From assembly GCA_035048485.1 (NCBI GenBank), contig CM068587.1, forward strand, positions 54,159,501 through 54,223,500: a DNA stretch of 64,000 nucleotides. Direction: 5' to 3'. The stretch's first letter is position 1. Every line of letters begins with the position of its first letter. A program made the translations under genes and the position numbers. The notes beneath the pieces are model-generated. The model was not told the DNA's origin, made no database searches, and saw only the letters and a program-made list of their open reading frames with translations. The DNA is from Pteria penguin. Its lineage: Eukaryota; Mollusca; Bivalvia; Pterioida; Pteriidae. Shown piece by piece: positions 22,520-35,152 of the stretch.

Positions 22520-24340
22520 GAGTAACAATCACGTATCTATTTTTTTCTATCACTTTTTCCAAGAGCTCATTTCATTTGTTTATTTTCGATTGTTTTTAAT
22601 ACAGCATGATGTTATTGACATTGACCGAATTGTAAACATAAGCTCGGCTCATGGATAATTGTAGACTTCGTATGAAAATGCACGATTATATAAACTGTAT
22701 TATAGGATAGTAACGATGTAGACCAAGCAGGTTCAGGGAGAGAAGCCACCATCAGCAATTAAAGAATTATAAATTAAATGATTAGAGATGTCTGTCAATC
22801 CCTTTAAAATCAAATCCCTGATCCTCAAACCGACAGATTACTTTATTTATATTAGTACAGGTTTATATGTAAGATTTCTTATAACGTTCAGTTGTAGTGT
22901 TCATCTTGCATTTTTATAGCAAAATTGCCTTTCAATCCACCAGGAACCAGTTGTTCGAAAGAAACGGTTGAGGTGACAAGAGGTTAAACTAATTCTTACT
23001 ATTTGATGTAATAAATATAGAAAATATATATCTTTTAATTAACCATCATTTAATCATGTTTTAACGTTGATTTATAGTGTAATCAGTGAATTAGTATAAC
23101 TTAAACATTCATACAATGACTATACACATGTAAATATTAAAGCAGCGAGTTACTGGCGCAGATAGTCGCTTCTCTTTCAATGTTTTTATTTGTCTGTTCA
23201 AATCTCTAAAGACAATAAAAGAAAACCGTTATTATTTACGTCAACCAGGTGAATTTGTTTGTCTTATTTGCAGTGTTAGGAAGAACATTCGAGATATTTA
23301 TTTATTTATTTATCTGAGTTTGAAGGTGATAGGTTATAAACTTTGTTACAGACCTCTAGACGCACTGAACATTAAAAAACATATTAACCACTAATCTGAA
23401 AACAACTTAATTCTTTCATTTTAAACTGTGTATTCTTATACCAATGCATGCCTCTTTTGCTGTGTTTCATACTTAAAATTGTTTATTTCAAATACGGTCA
23501 AGCATTTAACATGCTCACTTTGGCACGTCGTGTGCATTAGATAATTAAAATTCCTTTTTATGGCGTACAATTTGTTTATACAGAACTGTTTTATCGCCTC
23601 ACTGTGTCCTTGACCTTACTTGCGTTGAACAATAATCTCGGCATACCCCACTTCGAGACACTTTTCATGTCTTTTTATGATAAAAACATTATTAGAAAAG
23701 TTTAATACCACTTTTTCATATTGTTCAAGGAATTAATTTGTAGAGCGTACTGCTTACTTAGCTTACAGAGTAATAGTTTTATCGCCTTGTCTGGTATGCC
23801 AAGATACATTTAAGTATTTTATATATGTTGACACCAAAACTGGGTCTCCGAATTATCAATTTATTCAAGAGAATAAAGACATATATACACTCGATGTTGA
23901 GTGCGTTTTAAAGTATACTTTAGATATATGGAATCCACAAACACAACGGGATACAAGTATTCAGCATTCAGTATTTTCATGACTGTTTATGGGATACAAA
24001 GTTCAAGTTGTGTAGGCAAAAATGGGATAAACAAGTGGTTAGGGTCAGTCTATGTCTGAAACAGCATCCAGTCAAAATGGGTAACAATACATTGACTAAA
24101 CGTGAAACAATAGTTGGTTTAGACAATAGAATTTTAATGTTAAGAGTTATGATTATTACATCCGATTGTAAATTAAATGTATCGGGGTTTCTTTTTCAGT
24201 ACATTATGCAAGCCCGTAGGAAGTAATTCAAAAGTGGGGGGCCAAACTTGTAAACTCAAAACAAAATTTGCAGTATGATACCACTCTTTAAAGCCATTTT
24301 TGTGCCAGGGAGTCTTGCTGGAATCGCAGAGAGTTAGACA
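22520..24340. other. AT-rich, no gene recognised
   Basis: No exon, repeat array or RNA gene recognised. A short (TTTA)n tract lies near 23298-23315. Confidence 0.35.
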
Positions 24341-24344
24341 CTGA

Positions 24345-24400
24345 CCATAGGCAGATCTAGGAAATTTTGAAAGGGGGTTTTAGTCTGCCATGACTACTAT
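24345..24400. mobile_element. end fragment of the GGCGGATCCAGAAATTTT element family
   Basis: Reads AGGCAGATCTAGGAAATTTT then GAAAGGGGG, resembling the ends of the complete element at 61749-61919. The partner end is not seen. Confidence 0.4.
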
Positions 24401-24523
24401 TTTCCACTACTTAATCTGAGAGATTTTTGTTTTTTATTTTTATTTTCTATTGTTTCTTATTGTCTGTCCACATTTTTGTGTCTGTAATACCTTGTTGTAT
24501 ATCTAGAGGAATGTAATCTGTAT

Positions 24524-25085
24524 CACCTGTTTCAGTTCGTAATACGTTTTGGTATCTGTGGCACCTCTTTCAGTTCGTGATAGGTTTTGGTATCTGTGGC
24601 ACCTCTTTCAGTTTGTGATAGGTTTTGTTATCTGTGGCACCTCTTTCAGTTTGTGATAGGTTTTGGTATCTGTGGCACCTCTTTCAGTTCGTGATAGGGT
24701 TTTGGTATCTGTGGCACCTCTTTCAGTTCGTGATAGGTTTTGGTATCTGTGGCACCTCTTTCAGTTTGTGATAGGTTTTGGTATCTGTGGCACCTCTTTC
24801 AGTTCGTGATAGGTTTTGGTATCTGTGATACCTCTTTCAGTTTGTGATAGGTTTTGGTATCTGTGGTACCTCTTTCAATTCGTAATACGTTTTGGTATCT
24901 GTGGCACCTCTTTCAGTTCGTGATAGGTTTTGTTATCTGTGGCACCTCTTTCAGTTCGTGATAGGTTTTGGTATCTGTGACACCTCTTTCAGTTCGTGAT
25001 AGGTTTTGGTATCTGTGACATCTCTTTCAGTTTGTGATAAGTTTTGTTATCTGTGGCACCTCTTTCAGTTCGTGATAGGTTTTGT
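24524..25085. repeat. 38-bp minisatellite, about 14 copies
   Basis: The unit is close to GTTTTGGTATCTGTGGCACC followed by TCTTTCAGTTCGTGATAG. Variants TTTGTGATAG, GTTATCTG and GTGACACC alternate. No similarity to the SINE core found. Confidence 0.95.
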
Positions 25086-25350
25086 AAAAGAAAAGCATTT
25101 CATATCCTTTCCTTTCTCGTATTGATTTAAAACATTTTAATTTCATATATATACATTTAAATGTCATAGGATAGTTGTTGACTTTTCAACAATATCACAC
25201 GGAGCGAAAATATATAAACAATTTATTTCAATACATGTTTATAATTTAGTCTTCTTTTATCTGAATATTTTTCAAGAATGTAATACCCGATATTGATTTT
25301 AGTAACTTTTAAACAATATTGTATAGGACAAAACGTGTAAAATTCTACAT

Positions 25351-25650
25351 TTTTGTAAATATATTTACATTCTTCATAGGTCAGAAATGAATTTTTATTA
25401 CTATTTGTGCTCTCATTCAAATGTAATTATTGTTGTAACTTCTTTGCGATCTTTTACTTGATTTGTTTATTTCGAAAATGGTCACTCAGTTCAAAAATGT
25501 TTTTGTAAATATATTTACATTCTTCATAGGTCAGAAATGAATTTTTATTACTATTTGTGCTCTCATTCAAATGTAATTATTGTTGTAACTTCTTTGCGAT
25601 CTTTTACTTGATTTGTTTATTTCGAAAATGGTCACTCAGTTCAAAAATGT
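25351..25650. repeat. perfect 150-bp tandem duplication
   Basis: Bases 25351-25500 and 25501-25650 appear identical throughout. The segment is ordinary AT-rich sequence, not a known repeat unit. Confidence 0.95.
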
Positions 25651-26412
25651 TCTCTCCGTCACGTACAACGCATTAGATGGTCATAAGTTTGTTACATTTT
25701 ATTTGTACAATAGTGAAGGTTTATTCCTTTCTTGTGTCATTTACCTTTAAAGGTATGCAGAGAACCCAGAACAGTTTGAAAGACAGTGTGCACGAGGTTT
25801 CTTTTCATCGAATAAAATAAAACCAAACCAACTGAGTTATGATGGTCTGAGTGCTGACCGTCCCATGTCGGTATCACAACTGCTTTACAATGGAATATTT
25901 CTTTCTTTTCTGTTATATTGAAATATTAACTATTGTTATGCTATTATAACGTCAGTAGCATTATTTTATTATAAGATATCGAACTATTATGGACAATGTT
26001 AAACAAACATGCAAATTACTTAAAACTTTTAAAGTAATACCATCATCTAATGATGACTTTTAACCAATATCGTTAATAATTATAAAATTAACACTTTTCC
26101 AGATCCGAACGTGGCTTTATTTTAATCTCTGTATCCGAGTTCTTTTTGAATGTTAAACATTTTTTTTTCTGAAAAGCATTTGATTTATTTGCATCAAAGA
26201 TGGTCACTATTTAAGATGATCGTTTTCTCACGTAGTTTTCATTTGATAAATACTTTTCAAAGTGGTTGAAGGTTATCCTTTTTTCTCTCATCTATCTGAA
26301 AGGTATGCAGCGAATAAACCAGCGGACGCACTGACGTGCCTGTCATGATATAAAAACTCTAAAGTATAATTCAATAACTAATCTTTGTTTTGCTCTGTTT
26401 TCTTTTTTTTTT
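25651..26412. other. no feature seen
   Basis: AT-rich sequence; no gene recognised. Confidence 0.4.
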
Positions 26413-26481
26413 TACTTCACGTAAACACAAGATTATTGCACTATGTTGACGGCACATGCTTGATACAACGCACATAAATTT
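26413..26481 (-). mobile_element. SINE 3' part at the left border of the 46-bp array
   Basis: Reads TTACTTCACGTAAACACAAG, ATTATTGCACTATGTTGACG, GCACATGCTTGATACAACGC and ACATAAATTTAGATA. It matches base for base in order the minus-strand SINE (GTTTTACGTCACACCACGAT, GTATATGGTGACG, GCATCTGCCTGATGC, CATACAAATTTAGACC). The array starts where the next SINE block should be. Confidence 0.8.
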
Positions 26482-29400
26482 AGATATAAGAGCCCACCAT
26501 AAAGCAGTGAGAGATCACGGGACCCTAGATACAAGAACCCACCGTAAAGCAGTGAGAGATCACGGGACCCTAGATACAAGAACCCACCGTAAAGCAGTGA
26601 GAGATCACGGGACCCTAGATACAAGAACCCACCATAAAGCAGTGAGAGATCACGGGACCCCTAGATACAAGAGCCCACCATAAAGCAGTGAGAGATCACG
26701 AGGTCCCTAGATACAAGAGCCCATCATAAAGCAGTGAGAGATCACGGGACCCCTAGATACAAGAGCCCATCATAAAGCAGTGAGAGATCACGGTACCTCT
26801 AGATACAAGAGTCCACCATAAAGCAGCGAGAGATCACGGGACTCCTAGATACAAGAGCCCACCATAAAGCAGTGAGAGATCACGAGATCCCTAGATACAA
26901 GAGCTCATCATAAAGCAGTGAGAGATCACGAGGTCCCCTAGATACAAGAGCCCACCATAAAGCAGAGAGAGATCACGGGACACATAGATACAAAAGCCCA
27001 CCATAAAGCAGTGAGAGATCACGGGACCCCTAGATACAAAAGCCCACCATAAAGCAGTGAGAGATCACGGGTCACCTAGATACAAGAGCTCATCATAAAG
27101 CCGTGAGAGTTCACGGGACACCTAGATACAAGAACCCACCATAAAGCAATGAGAGATCACGGGACACATAGATACAAGAGTCCACCATAAAGCAGTGAAA
27201 GATCACGGGACACCTAAATACAAAAGCCCATCATAAAGCAGCGAGAGATCACGGGACCTCTAGATACAAGAGCCCACCATAAAGCAGTGAGAGATCACGG
27301 GACTCCTAGATACAAAAGCCCACCATAAAGCAGTGAGAGATCACGGGACCCCTAGATACAAGAGCCCATCATAAAGCAGTGAGAGATCACGGGACCCATA
27401 GATACAAGAGTCCACCATAAAGCAGCGAGAGATCACGGGACCCCTAGATACAAGAGCCCACCATAAAGCAGTGAGAGATCACGGGGACCCCTAGATACAA
27501 AAGCCCATTATAAAGCAGTGAGAGATCACGGGACCCCTAGATACAAGAGCCCACCATAAAGCAGTGAGAGATCAGGGGACCCCTGGATACAAGAGCCTAC
27601 CATAAAGCCGTGAGAGATCACGGGACCCCTAGACAGAAGAACCCACCATAAAGCAGTGAGAGATCACGGGACACCTAGATACAAGAGCCCACCATAAAGC
27701 AGTGAGAGATCACGGGACCCCTAGATACAAGAACCCACCATAAAGCAGTGAGAGATCACAGGACCCATAGATACAAAAGCCCACCATAAAGTAGTGAGAG
27801 ATCACGGGACCCCTAGGTACAAGAACCCACCATAAAGCAGTGAGAGATCACGGGACCCATAGATACAAGAGCCCAACATAAAGCAATGAGAGGTCACGGG
27901 ACCCCTAGATACAAGAGCCCACCATAAAGCAGTGAAAGATCACAGGACACCTAGATACAAGAACCCACCATAAAGCAGTGAGAGATCACGGGACCCCTAG
28001 ATACAAGAACCCACCATACAGCAGTGAGAGATCACGGGACCCCTAGATACAAGAGCCCAAAATAATGCAGTGAGAGATCACGAGGTCCCTAGATACAAGA
28101 GCCCATCATAAAGCAGTGAGAGATCACGGGACCCCTAGACAGAAGAACCCACCATAAAGCATTGAGAGATCACGGGACACCTAGATACAAGAGCCCACCA
28201 TAAAGCAGTGAGAGATCATGGCACCCCTAGATACAAGAACCCACCATAAAGCAGTGAGAGATCACGGGACCCATAGATACAAGAACCCACCATAAAGCAG
28301 TGAGAGATCACGGGACCCCTAGATACAAGAACCCACCATAAAGCAGTGAGAGGTCACGGGACCCCTAGATACAAGAGCCCACCATAAAGCAGTGAGAGAT
28401 CACAGGACACCTAGATACAAAAGCCCACCATAAAGCAGTGAGAGTTCACGGGACCCCTAGATACAAGAGCCCACCATAAAGCAGTGAGAGATCATGGGAC
28501 CCCTAGATACAAGAGCCCACCATAAAGCAGTGAGAGATCACGGGACCCCTAGATACAAAAGCCCACCCCACCATAAAGCAGTGAGAGAACACGGGGCACC
28601 TAGATACAAGAACCCACCATAAAGCAGTGAGAGATCACGGGACCCCTAAATACAAGAACCCACCATAAAGCAGTGAGAGATCACGGGGCACCTAGATACA
28701 AGAGTCCACCATAAAGCAGCGAGAGATCACGGGACTCCTAGATACAAGAGCCCACCATAAAGCAGTGAGAGATCACGAGATCCCTAGATACAAGAGCTCA
28801 TCATAAAGCAGTGAGAGATCACGAGGTCCCCTAGATACAAGAGCCCACCATAAAGCAGAGAGAGATCACGGGACACATAGATACAAAAGCCCACCATAAA
28901 GCAGTGAGAGATCACGGGACCCCTAGATACAAAAGCCCACCATAAAGCAGTGAGAGATCACGGGACACATAGATACAAGATCCCATCATAAAGCAGTGAG
29001 AGATCACGGGACACCTAGATACAAGAGCCCACCATAAAGCAGTGAGAGATCACGGGACACATAGATACAAGAGCCCACCATAAAGCAGTGAAAGATCACG
29101 GGACACCTAAATACAAAAGCCCATCATAAAGCAGCGAGAGATCACGGGACCTCTAGATACAAGAGCCCACCATAAAGCAGTGAGAGATCACGGGACTCCT
29201 AGATACAAAAGCCCACCATAAAGCAGTGAGAGATCACGGGACCCCTAGATACAAGAGCCCATCATAAAGCAGTGAGAGATCACGGGACCCATAGATACAA
29301 GAGTCCACCATAAAGCAGCGAGAGATCACGGGACCCCTAGATACAAGAGCCCACCATAAAGCAGTGAGAGATCACGGGGACCCCTAGATACAAAAGCCCA

Positions 29401-30524
29401 TTATAAAGCAGTGAGAGATCACGGGACCCCTAGATACAAGAGCCCACCATAAAGCAGTGAGAGATCAGGGGACCCCTGGATACAAGAGCCTACCACAAAG
29501 CTGTGAGAGATCATGGGACCCCTAGATACAAGAGCCCACCATAAAGCAGTGAGAGTTCACGGGACCCCTAGATACAAGAGCCCACCATAAAGCAGTGAGA
29601 GATCATGGGACCCCTAGATACAAGAGCCCACCATAAAGCAGTGAGAGATCACGGGACCCATAGATACAAGAACCCACCATAAAGCAGTGAGAGATCACGG
29701 GACCCATAGATACAAGAGCCCACCATAAAGCAGTGAGAGGTCACGGGACCCCTAGATACAACAGCCCAACATAAAGCAATGAGAGGTCACGGGACCCCTA
29801 GATACAAGAGCCCACCATAAAGCAGTGAAAGATCACAGGACACCTAGATACAAGAACCCACCATAAAGCAGTGAGAGATCACGGGACCCCTAGATACAAG
29901 AACCCACCATAAAGCAGTGAGAGATCACGGGACCCCTAGATACAAGAGCCCAAAATAATGCAGTGAGAGATCACGAGGTCCCTAGATACAAGAGCCCATC
30001 ATAAAGCAGTGAGAGATCACGGGACCCCTAGACAGAAGAACCCACCATAAAGCATTGAGAGATCACGGGACACCTAGATACAAGAACCCACCATAAAGCA
30101 GTGAGAGATCACGGGACCCCTAGATACAAGAGCTCATCATAAAGGAGTGAGAGATCACGGGACCCCTAAGTACAAGAACCCACCATAAAGCAGTGAGAGA
30201 TCACGGGACCCCTAGGTACAAGAACCCACCATAAAGCAGTGAGAGATCACGGGACCCCTAGATACAAGAGCCCACCATAAAGCAGTGAGAGAACACGGGG
30301 CACCTAGATACAAAAGCCCACCATAAAGCAGTGAGAGTTCACGGGACCCCTAGATACAAGAGCCCACCATAAAGCAGTGAGAGATCACGGGACCCCTAGA
30401 TACAAGAGCCCACCATAAAGCAGTGAGAGATCACGGAACACCTAGATACAAAAGCCCACCATAAAGCAGTGAGAGATCACGGAACACCTAGATACAAAAG
30501 CCCACCATAAAGCAGTGAGAGATC
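26482..30524. repeat. 46-bp minisatellite, about 88 copies, SINE-derived
   Basis: The unit is close to AGATACAAGAGCCCACCATA, AAGCAGTGAGAGATCACGGG, ACCCCT. It aligns to the minus-strand SINE core CATACAA...CCCACCCGAAGCAGTGAGGGATC, joined to ACGGGACC with about 27 intervening bases absent. Intact SINE sequence continues on both sides, so the array is an internal expansion of one SINE copy. A block of over 1.3 kb starting at 26811 is repeated about 1893 bases further on (28704), with the same rare variants in the same order. Confidence 0.97.
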
Positions 30525-30610
30525 CTTTACGTGCCACATCTAGTATTGCACGTGATCTCCGTTTTACTGCCTCGTTCGAAATACAGGACACCGTTAGTAA
30601 GGATTATTAA
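30525..30610 (-). mobile_element. SINE middle part at the right border of the 46-bp array
   Basis: CTTTACGTGCCACATCTAG, GTGATCTCCGTTTTACTGCC, TCGTTCGAAATACAGGACAC match the SINE segment TTTTACGTGCCACGCCTACC, GGGACCTCGGTTTTTACTG, TCTCATCCGAAAGACAG. This is the continuation of the SINE that begins at 26413. The tRNA-like head is not recognisable beyond this. Confidence 0.8.
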
Positions 30611-31190
30611 GCAGAAGGTCACGTAATTAAAACTTACACTACAGTATAGCTGATGCCGCATCGATACAGGCATTTTATGAAAGACGGGTTTGATTATAAA
30701 AGAAAATAATAATAAAAAAAATAAAATGAAATTTGAAAAATGATAAAGAATAAATAAGAAAAGGAAAAGAAATAAATATAATATAAATATTACTTAATTA
30801 AATAAACGAATGCAGTATTTATTTCTACCGAATATGTTTTACCTTGATGACACTGAGACATGTTGTGCCAGAAGGGATTTTCGTGTTAATGTTAAGGCCT
30901 TTGCACTCAGTGTTGACACTGTATATTCATGATTATTTCTTCCTATGTGTTAGTTCATTGCGTTTGGCACGTAAATTGAATAAATAAAAAAAAAAACATA
31001 GTATGAGAAATACTACTAGCATACCGGGTACCCCTGGCGTAATCCGGATAAATCATTGACGTGCATTTATTATTGCAGTGTTATTTATTTTACGTATAGA
31101 TTTGCATTCTTCTTGTCACGTGATTAAACACTGAACTTCGAAAGAGGATTAATTGTGTTGACAAGGGTAGTGAACGTGACAAGTGTTGTA
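30611..31190. other. AT-rich, no gene recognised
   Basis: A-rich tract near 30700-30790; nothing else recognised. Confidence 0.4.
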
Positions 31191-31194
31191 CTCT

Positions 31195-31315
31195 ATTTGG
31201 AGGCAATGTCAGGTTGTTCAGGCTATTTGGAGGCAATGTCAGGTTGTTCAGGCTATTTGGAGGCAATGTCAGGTTGTTCAGGCTATTTGGAGGCAATGTC
31301 AGGTTGTTCAGGCTA
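31195..31315. repeat. 30-bp tandem repeat, four copies
   Basis: Four near-perfect copies of TTTGGAGGCAATGTCAGGTT followed by GTTCAGGCTA. The near-absence of variation suggests recent expansion. Confidence 0.97.
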
Positions 31316-31319
31316 TCAT

Positions 31320-31980
31320 TTTATTTAAGATTCAGAAAAGAGGTTGAGAAGACAGAGATCGAAAATCCCCCATATTTGATACATGTTCATTTTGCAATTT
31401 TCAACAGAAAACCATCTTTATTTTTTTCACAGTACACAGTATTTATAGTTGAAAATAGTTTAATAAATAGCCTTATTAAAATCCGTTCATATCTTGGACT
31501 GTAGGCTTCTATTGAGTAAAATATGTCATTCCCTAGCTTTCAGTTTGAAATAATTGAAATAGATAATTTAGTCGCATGTTTACTTTATAACGAAAAATAA
31601 AAAGTTAAGAGTGAAAAATTGTATAAAACCTTTACTAGCAGTGCTATCACGTCAAAATTTAGCATTAAAAAAGGTTGGGTAGGAGAGATCCGAACTATAT
31701 ACATTATAATACCGACCTAAAAAAATTAGAGGGAAACAAACACATAGAGGACGTCACAGAAATTTTCGACTACACTGGAATCACGGTACCGGCATAGGGC
31801 GGTAACCGACAATAGGTCAGTCGGTGTGGTTGACCATTCCAAGAGCCTAAGTCTTTTTAATTATTCATAAACTGCAAATTATGTAAATATTATAAAAATG
31901 TCATTGAGTATATGTTTAGTTTGAAAGACAGATCATAGTATAATTTGAGAGAATAATTTATTTTACTTCAGTCTTTTATA
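31320..31980. other. no feature seen
   Basis: No exon or repeat recognised. Confidence 0.4.
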
Positions 31981-31982
31981 GT

Positions 31983-32163
31983 ACAGTCAAACCTGTCTAT
32001 TAAGGTCAGCTAAGGGAAGAGTCAAAAGTGGTCTTTATAGACAGGTGACCTTTATACAGAGGTCTATTATCTAGGAAAACATAGATATTGGAAATTTAAA
32101 ATGTGACTTTTATAGACAGGTGACAACTTAATAAAGGTGGCCGCTAAAACAGATTTTACTGTA
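31983..32163. mobile_element. MITE with TA target duplication, pogo/Tc1-like ends
   Basis: The left end is TACAGTCAAACCTGTCTATT; the right end on the minus strand is TACAGTAAAATCTGTTTTAG. Both begin CAGT and are flanked by TA, as in Tc1/mariner-pogo elements. The interior has a repeated TTTATAGACAGGTGAC motif and no transposase. Confidence 0.7.
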
Positions 32164-32169
32164 TATTCA

Positions 32170-33200
32170 AATGGGGAAGAGCCCCACCCTATAGCGATCT
32201 TTTAGAAACTCGAGTCATAAAGGTTAAATGACGTGGAAATCAATGTGCTTTTGTTTAGAAGGGCAGTGGCTGACGACACCCTGGAACGCATATTTGTGTT
32301 TTCTTTTTGCTTTATTTCCTTTCTTTTATTATTGTTATTGTTTTTTGATATGTTATGATTTGTTTTGTTTTAGTTGCTTGATCCGCCCATTTATTTTTTA
32401 AACCACAAACCACAGCATTATTTTCTAAAAAAGGGTTTCCATGTTTATAAAAATATTTGGTATACAAATATATCTTTTATTTATGGCACTTTTAATCACT
32501 TGGTTTCTTTTGAGTAATGCACCATGAAGTAGATTATCAACAAAATATATGTAATGTAAAATTACATATACCATTCTTTGATAACCTTCCTCTTTGATGT
32601 CTACTTTGAACATGAAGAAAAGTTGTTTTTATTTTATGGCAAGATCGATCCCGACTTTTTTTTATCCAATCAAACTGCCTCTTACATGTGAAAGTTGGAT
32701 GATATTCATTATAGCAATAACACTATTTAATGTATATTAAACAGCCTTGATATCACCTGCTGGGAAAATGAAAGTTACTTAATATGCTCGATGCACTCCA
32801 CGGCATTTCTTTCACTGAAGTTGTTGAGATGTAGGGCATGCATGGATTTGCACTGAAGTGTCAACATGTTGATTTGTATTTACACCAACAAGAGCCATGA
32901 GTGTTGAGTGTGGCTCGATCCTGTGTATGTAGCGCTTCATTGCAAGTACCTTTCTATAGCTGTCTATTTCTGGCTTAAGTCGTTTGGTTTATACAGAATT
33001 TGCCTGTAGGTTCACTGACGAGGATTTGTTACTCGAATCATTCATATATGGTCCTAATCATATCCGAAATCTGTACTCTGCAAGCTCCTTACACGTTTGT
33101 TTGTTTAGTGTCAATATCTTTTTCACTTGCATAGTGAAAGCATCTACATGACATCTCGCCGCTTGATTCCTACTCGAGTAGTCGACCTTTAAGGCATCTT
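32170..33200. other. AT-rich, no gene recognised
   Basis: No supported feature. Confidence 0.35.
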
Positions 33201-33204
33201 GAGC

Positions 33205-34195
33205 GTGACACCCTTTATCATGCCCCCACACCTCGGTTTAAAATGTATATGGACATGGCACCATTATACACATGTACTGTATTGTTTTATGGACATGATA
33301 CCCTCTACCATGTCCCCAGGACTCGGTTTATACTGTATTATTTTATGGACATGATACCCTCTACCATGTCCCCAGGGATTGGCTCATACTATATTGTTTT
33401 ATGGACATGATACACTCTACCATGTCCCAGGCCTCGGTTCATACTGTATTGTTTTATGGACATGATACCCTCTACCATGCCCCCAGGCCTCGGTTCATAC
33501 TGTATTGTTTTATGGACATGACACCCTCTATCGTGCCCCAGGCCTCGGTTCATACTGTATTGTTTTATGGACATGTCATCCTCTACCTTGTCCCATGCCT
33601 CGATTTAAAATGTTTATGGACATAACACCTTTATACTGAATTGTTTTATAGACATGACTTCCTCTACCATGCCACGAGGCCTCGGTTTAAATTGTATTGT
33701 TTTATGGACGTGACACCCTCTATCGTGCCTCAGGCCTCGGTTTAAATTGTATTGTTTTATGGACATGACACCCTATACTACGCCACAGGAACTCGGTTTA
33801 AAATCATAAAAATGTATAGGGACCTGACACTTTCTACCTTGACCAAGACCTCGAATTGTACGGATTTATTTTATGGACATGACATACTATACAATACCCC
33901 CGAAGCCTCGGTTTATACCGTATTACTTATGGATATGACCCCTCTACCGTGACCCAAGACCTCGGTTTAAACGTATTATGTGAATATGACATCCTCTACC
34001 GTGACCCAAGACCTCGGTTTAAACGTATTTTATGGATATGACATCCTCTACCGTGAGCCGAGATTTCGGTTTAAACGTATTTTACGGATATGACATCCTC
34101 TACCGTGAGCCGAGGTCTCGGTTTAAACGTATTTTATGGATATGACTTCCTCTATGGTGAGCCGAGGCCTTTTTATATATTGTATTGTTTCATGG
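33205..34195. repeat. ~56-bp minisatellite, about 17 copies, probably SINE-derived
   Basis: The unit is close to TTTATGGACATGACACCCTC, TACCATGCCCCAGGCCTCGG, TTTATACTGTATTGT, with lengths from about 51 to 57. It aligns to the minus-strand SINE core CCTCGGTTTTTACTGTCTCA, TCCGAAAGACATGACACC with about 30 of 40 matches. The right flank (CATGACATCAGCAAGACTCT) may be the continuing SINE but is too diverged to be sure. Confidence 0.85.
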
Positions 34196-34544
34196 TCATG
34201 ACATCAGCAAGACTCTGAAGTTTCCGGTTCAAAGTCATTAATAAACGATATTTCTTTCTGTACCGTGAAGGACACATATTCTTTGTCTAGCAGTCCTTCT
34301 GCTTGTCCTTTCTGCGTTCACGAATCTATATTGATGTGTAGAATGACATTGTCATCATATATTCTAATTTCACAATTATTATCAAGTTGTGATATCTCTT
34401 ATTTCGTCGTGAATGCGGTTTTGAATATGTGTCTTGTGTTCTTTTAATACTTACATATAATATGATATCTTGTTGGATTAATACAATTTAAAGGACTCTA
34501 TAAGACCAAGCTTGACTTTTAAACAACCACATTCCGTTATCCTG

Positions 34545-35075
34545 TATTACTAATTGCCTGTACAAAGTCAACCTGTAGTACTACTTGCCTGTACAAAGTC
34601 AACCTGTATTACTACTTGCCTGTATACAGTCAATTTGTATTACTACTTGCCTGTACAAAGTCAACCTGTAGTACTACTTGCCTGTACAAAGTTAACCTGT
34701 ATTACTACTTGCCTGAATACAATCAATTTTTATCACTACTTGCCTGTACAAAGTCAACCTGTAGTACTACTTGCCTGTACAAAGTTAACCTGTATTACTA
34801 CTTGCCTGTACAAAGTTAACCTGTATTACCACTTGTCTGTACAAAGACAACCTGTATTACTACTTGCCTGTATAAAGTCAACCTGTATCATTACTTGCCT
34901 GTACAAAGTCAGTATGTTTTACTACTTGCCTGTACAAAGTTAACATGCATTACTACTTTCCTGTACAAAGTTAACCTGTATTACTACTTGCCTGTACAAA
35001 GTCAGACTGCATTACTACTTGTCTGTACAAAGTCAACCTGTATTGCTACTTGCCTGTACAATGTCAACCTGTACT
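34545..35075. repeat. 31-bp minisatellite, about 17 copies
   Basis: The unit is close to TACTACTTGCCTGTACAAAG followed by TCAACCTGTAT. TACAAAGTCAACCTGTATTA resembles the TACAGTCAAACCTGTCTATT end of the MITE at 31983. Confidence 0.95.
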
Positions 35076-35152
35076 GAAGGACCAACTGCCTTCAGTGACC
35101 ACTTTTCAACATTCCTTTTGGTGGTCGTTTAAGCAGTTTCCACTGTAGATTT
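35076..35152. mobile_element. right end of a TIR element next to the 31-bp array
   Basis: On the minus strand the end reads TACAGTGGAAACTGCTTAAA then CGACCACCAAAAGG, and CAGT is flanked by TA. It is typical of pogo/Tc1-like MITE ends. The matching left end would be the array itself. Confidence 0.5.

Noticed and set aside
26482..30524. CRISPR array (regular repeats over 4 kb)
   Set aside because: Units are contiguous without unique spacers, the genome is eukaryotic and the unit derives from a SINE.
34554..35077. 129-codon frame with repeated LPVQSQPVVLLACTK-like residues
   Set aside because: Translation of the 31-bp array; the same peptide appears in all three frames in turn because 31 is one more than a multiple of three.
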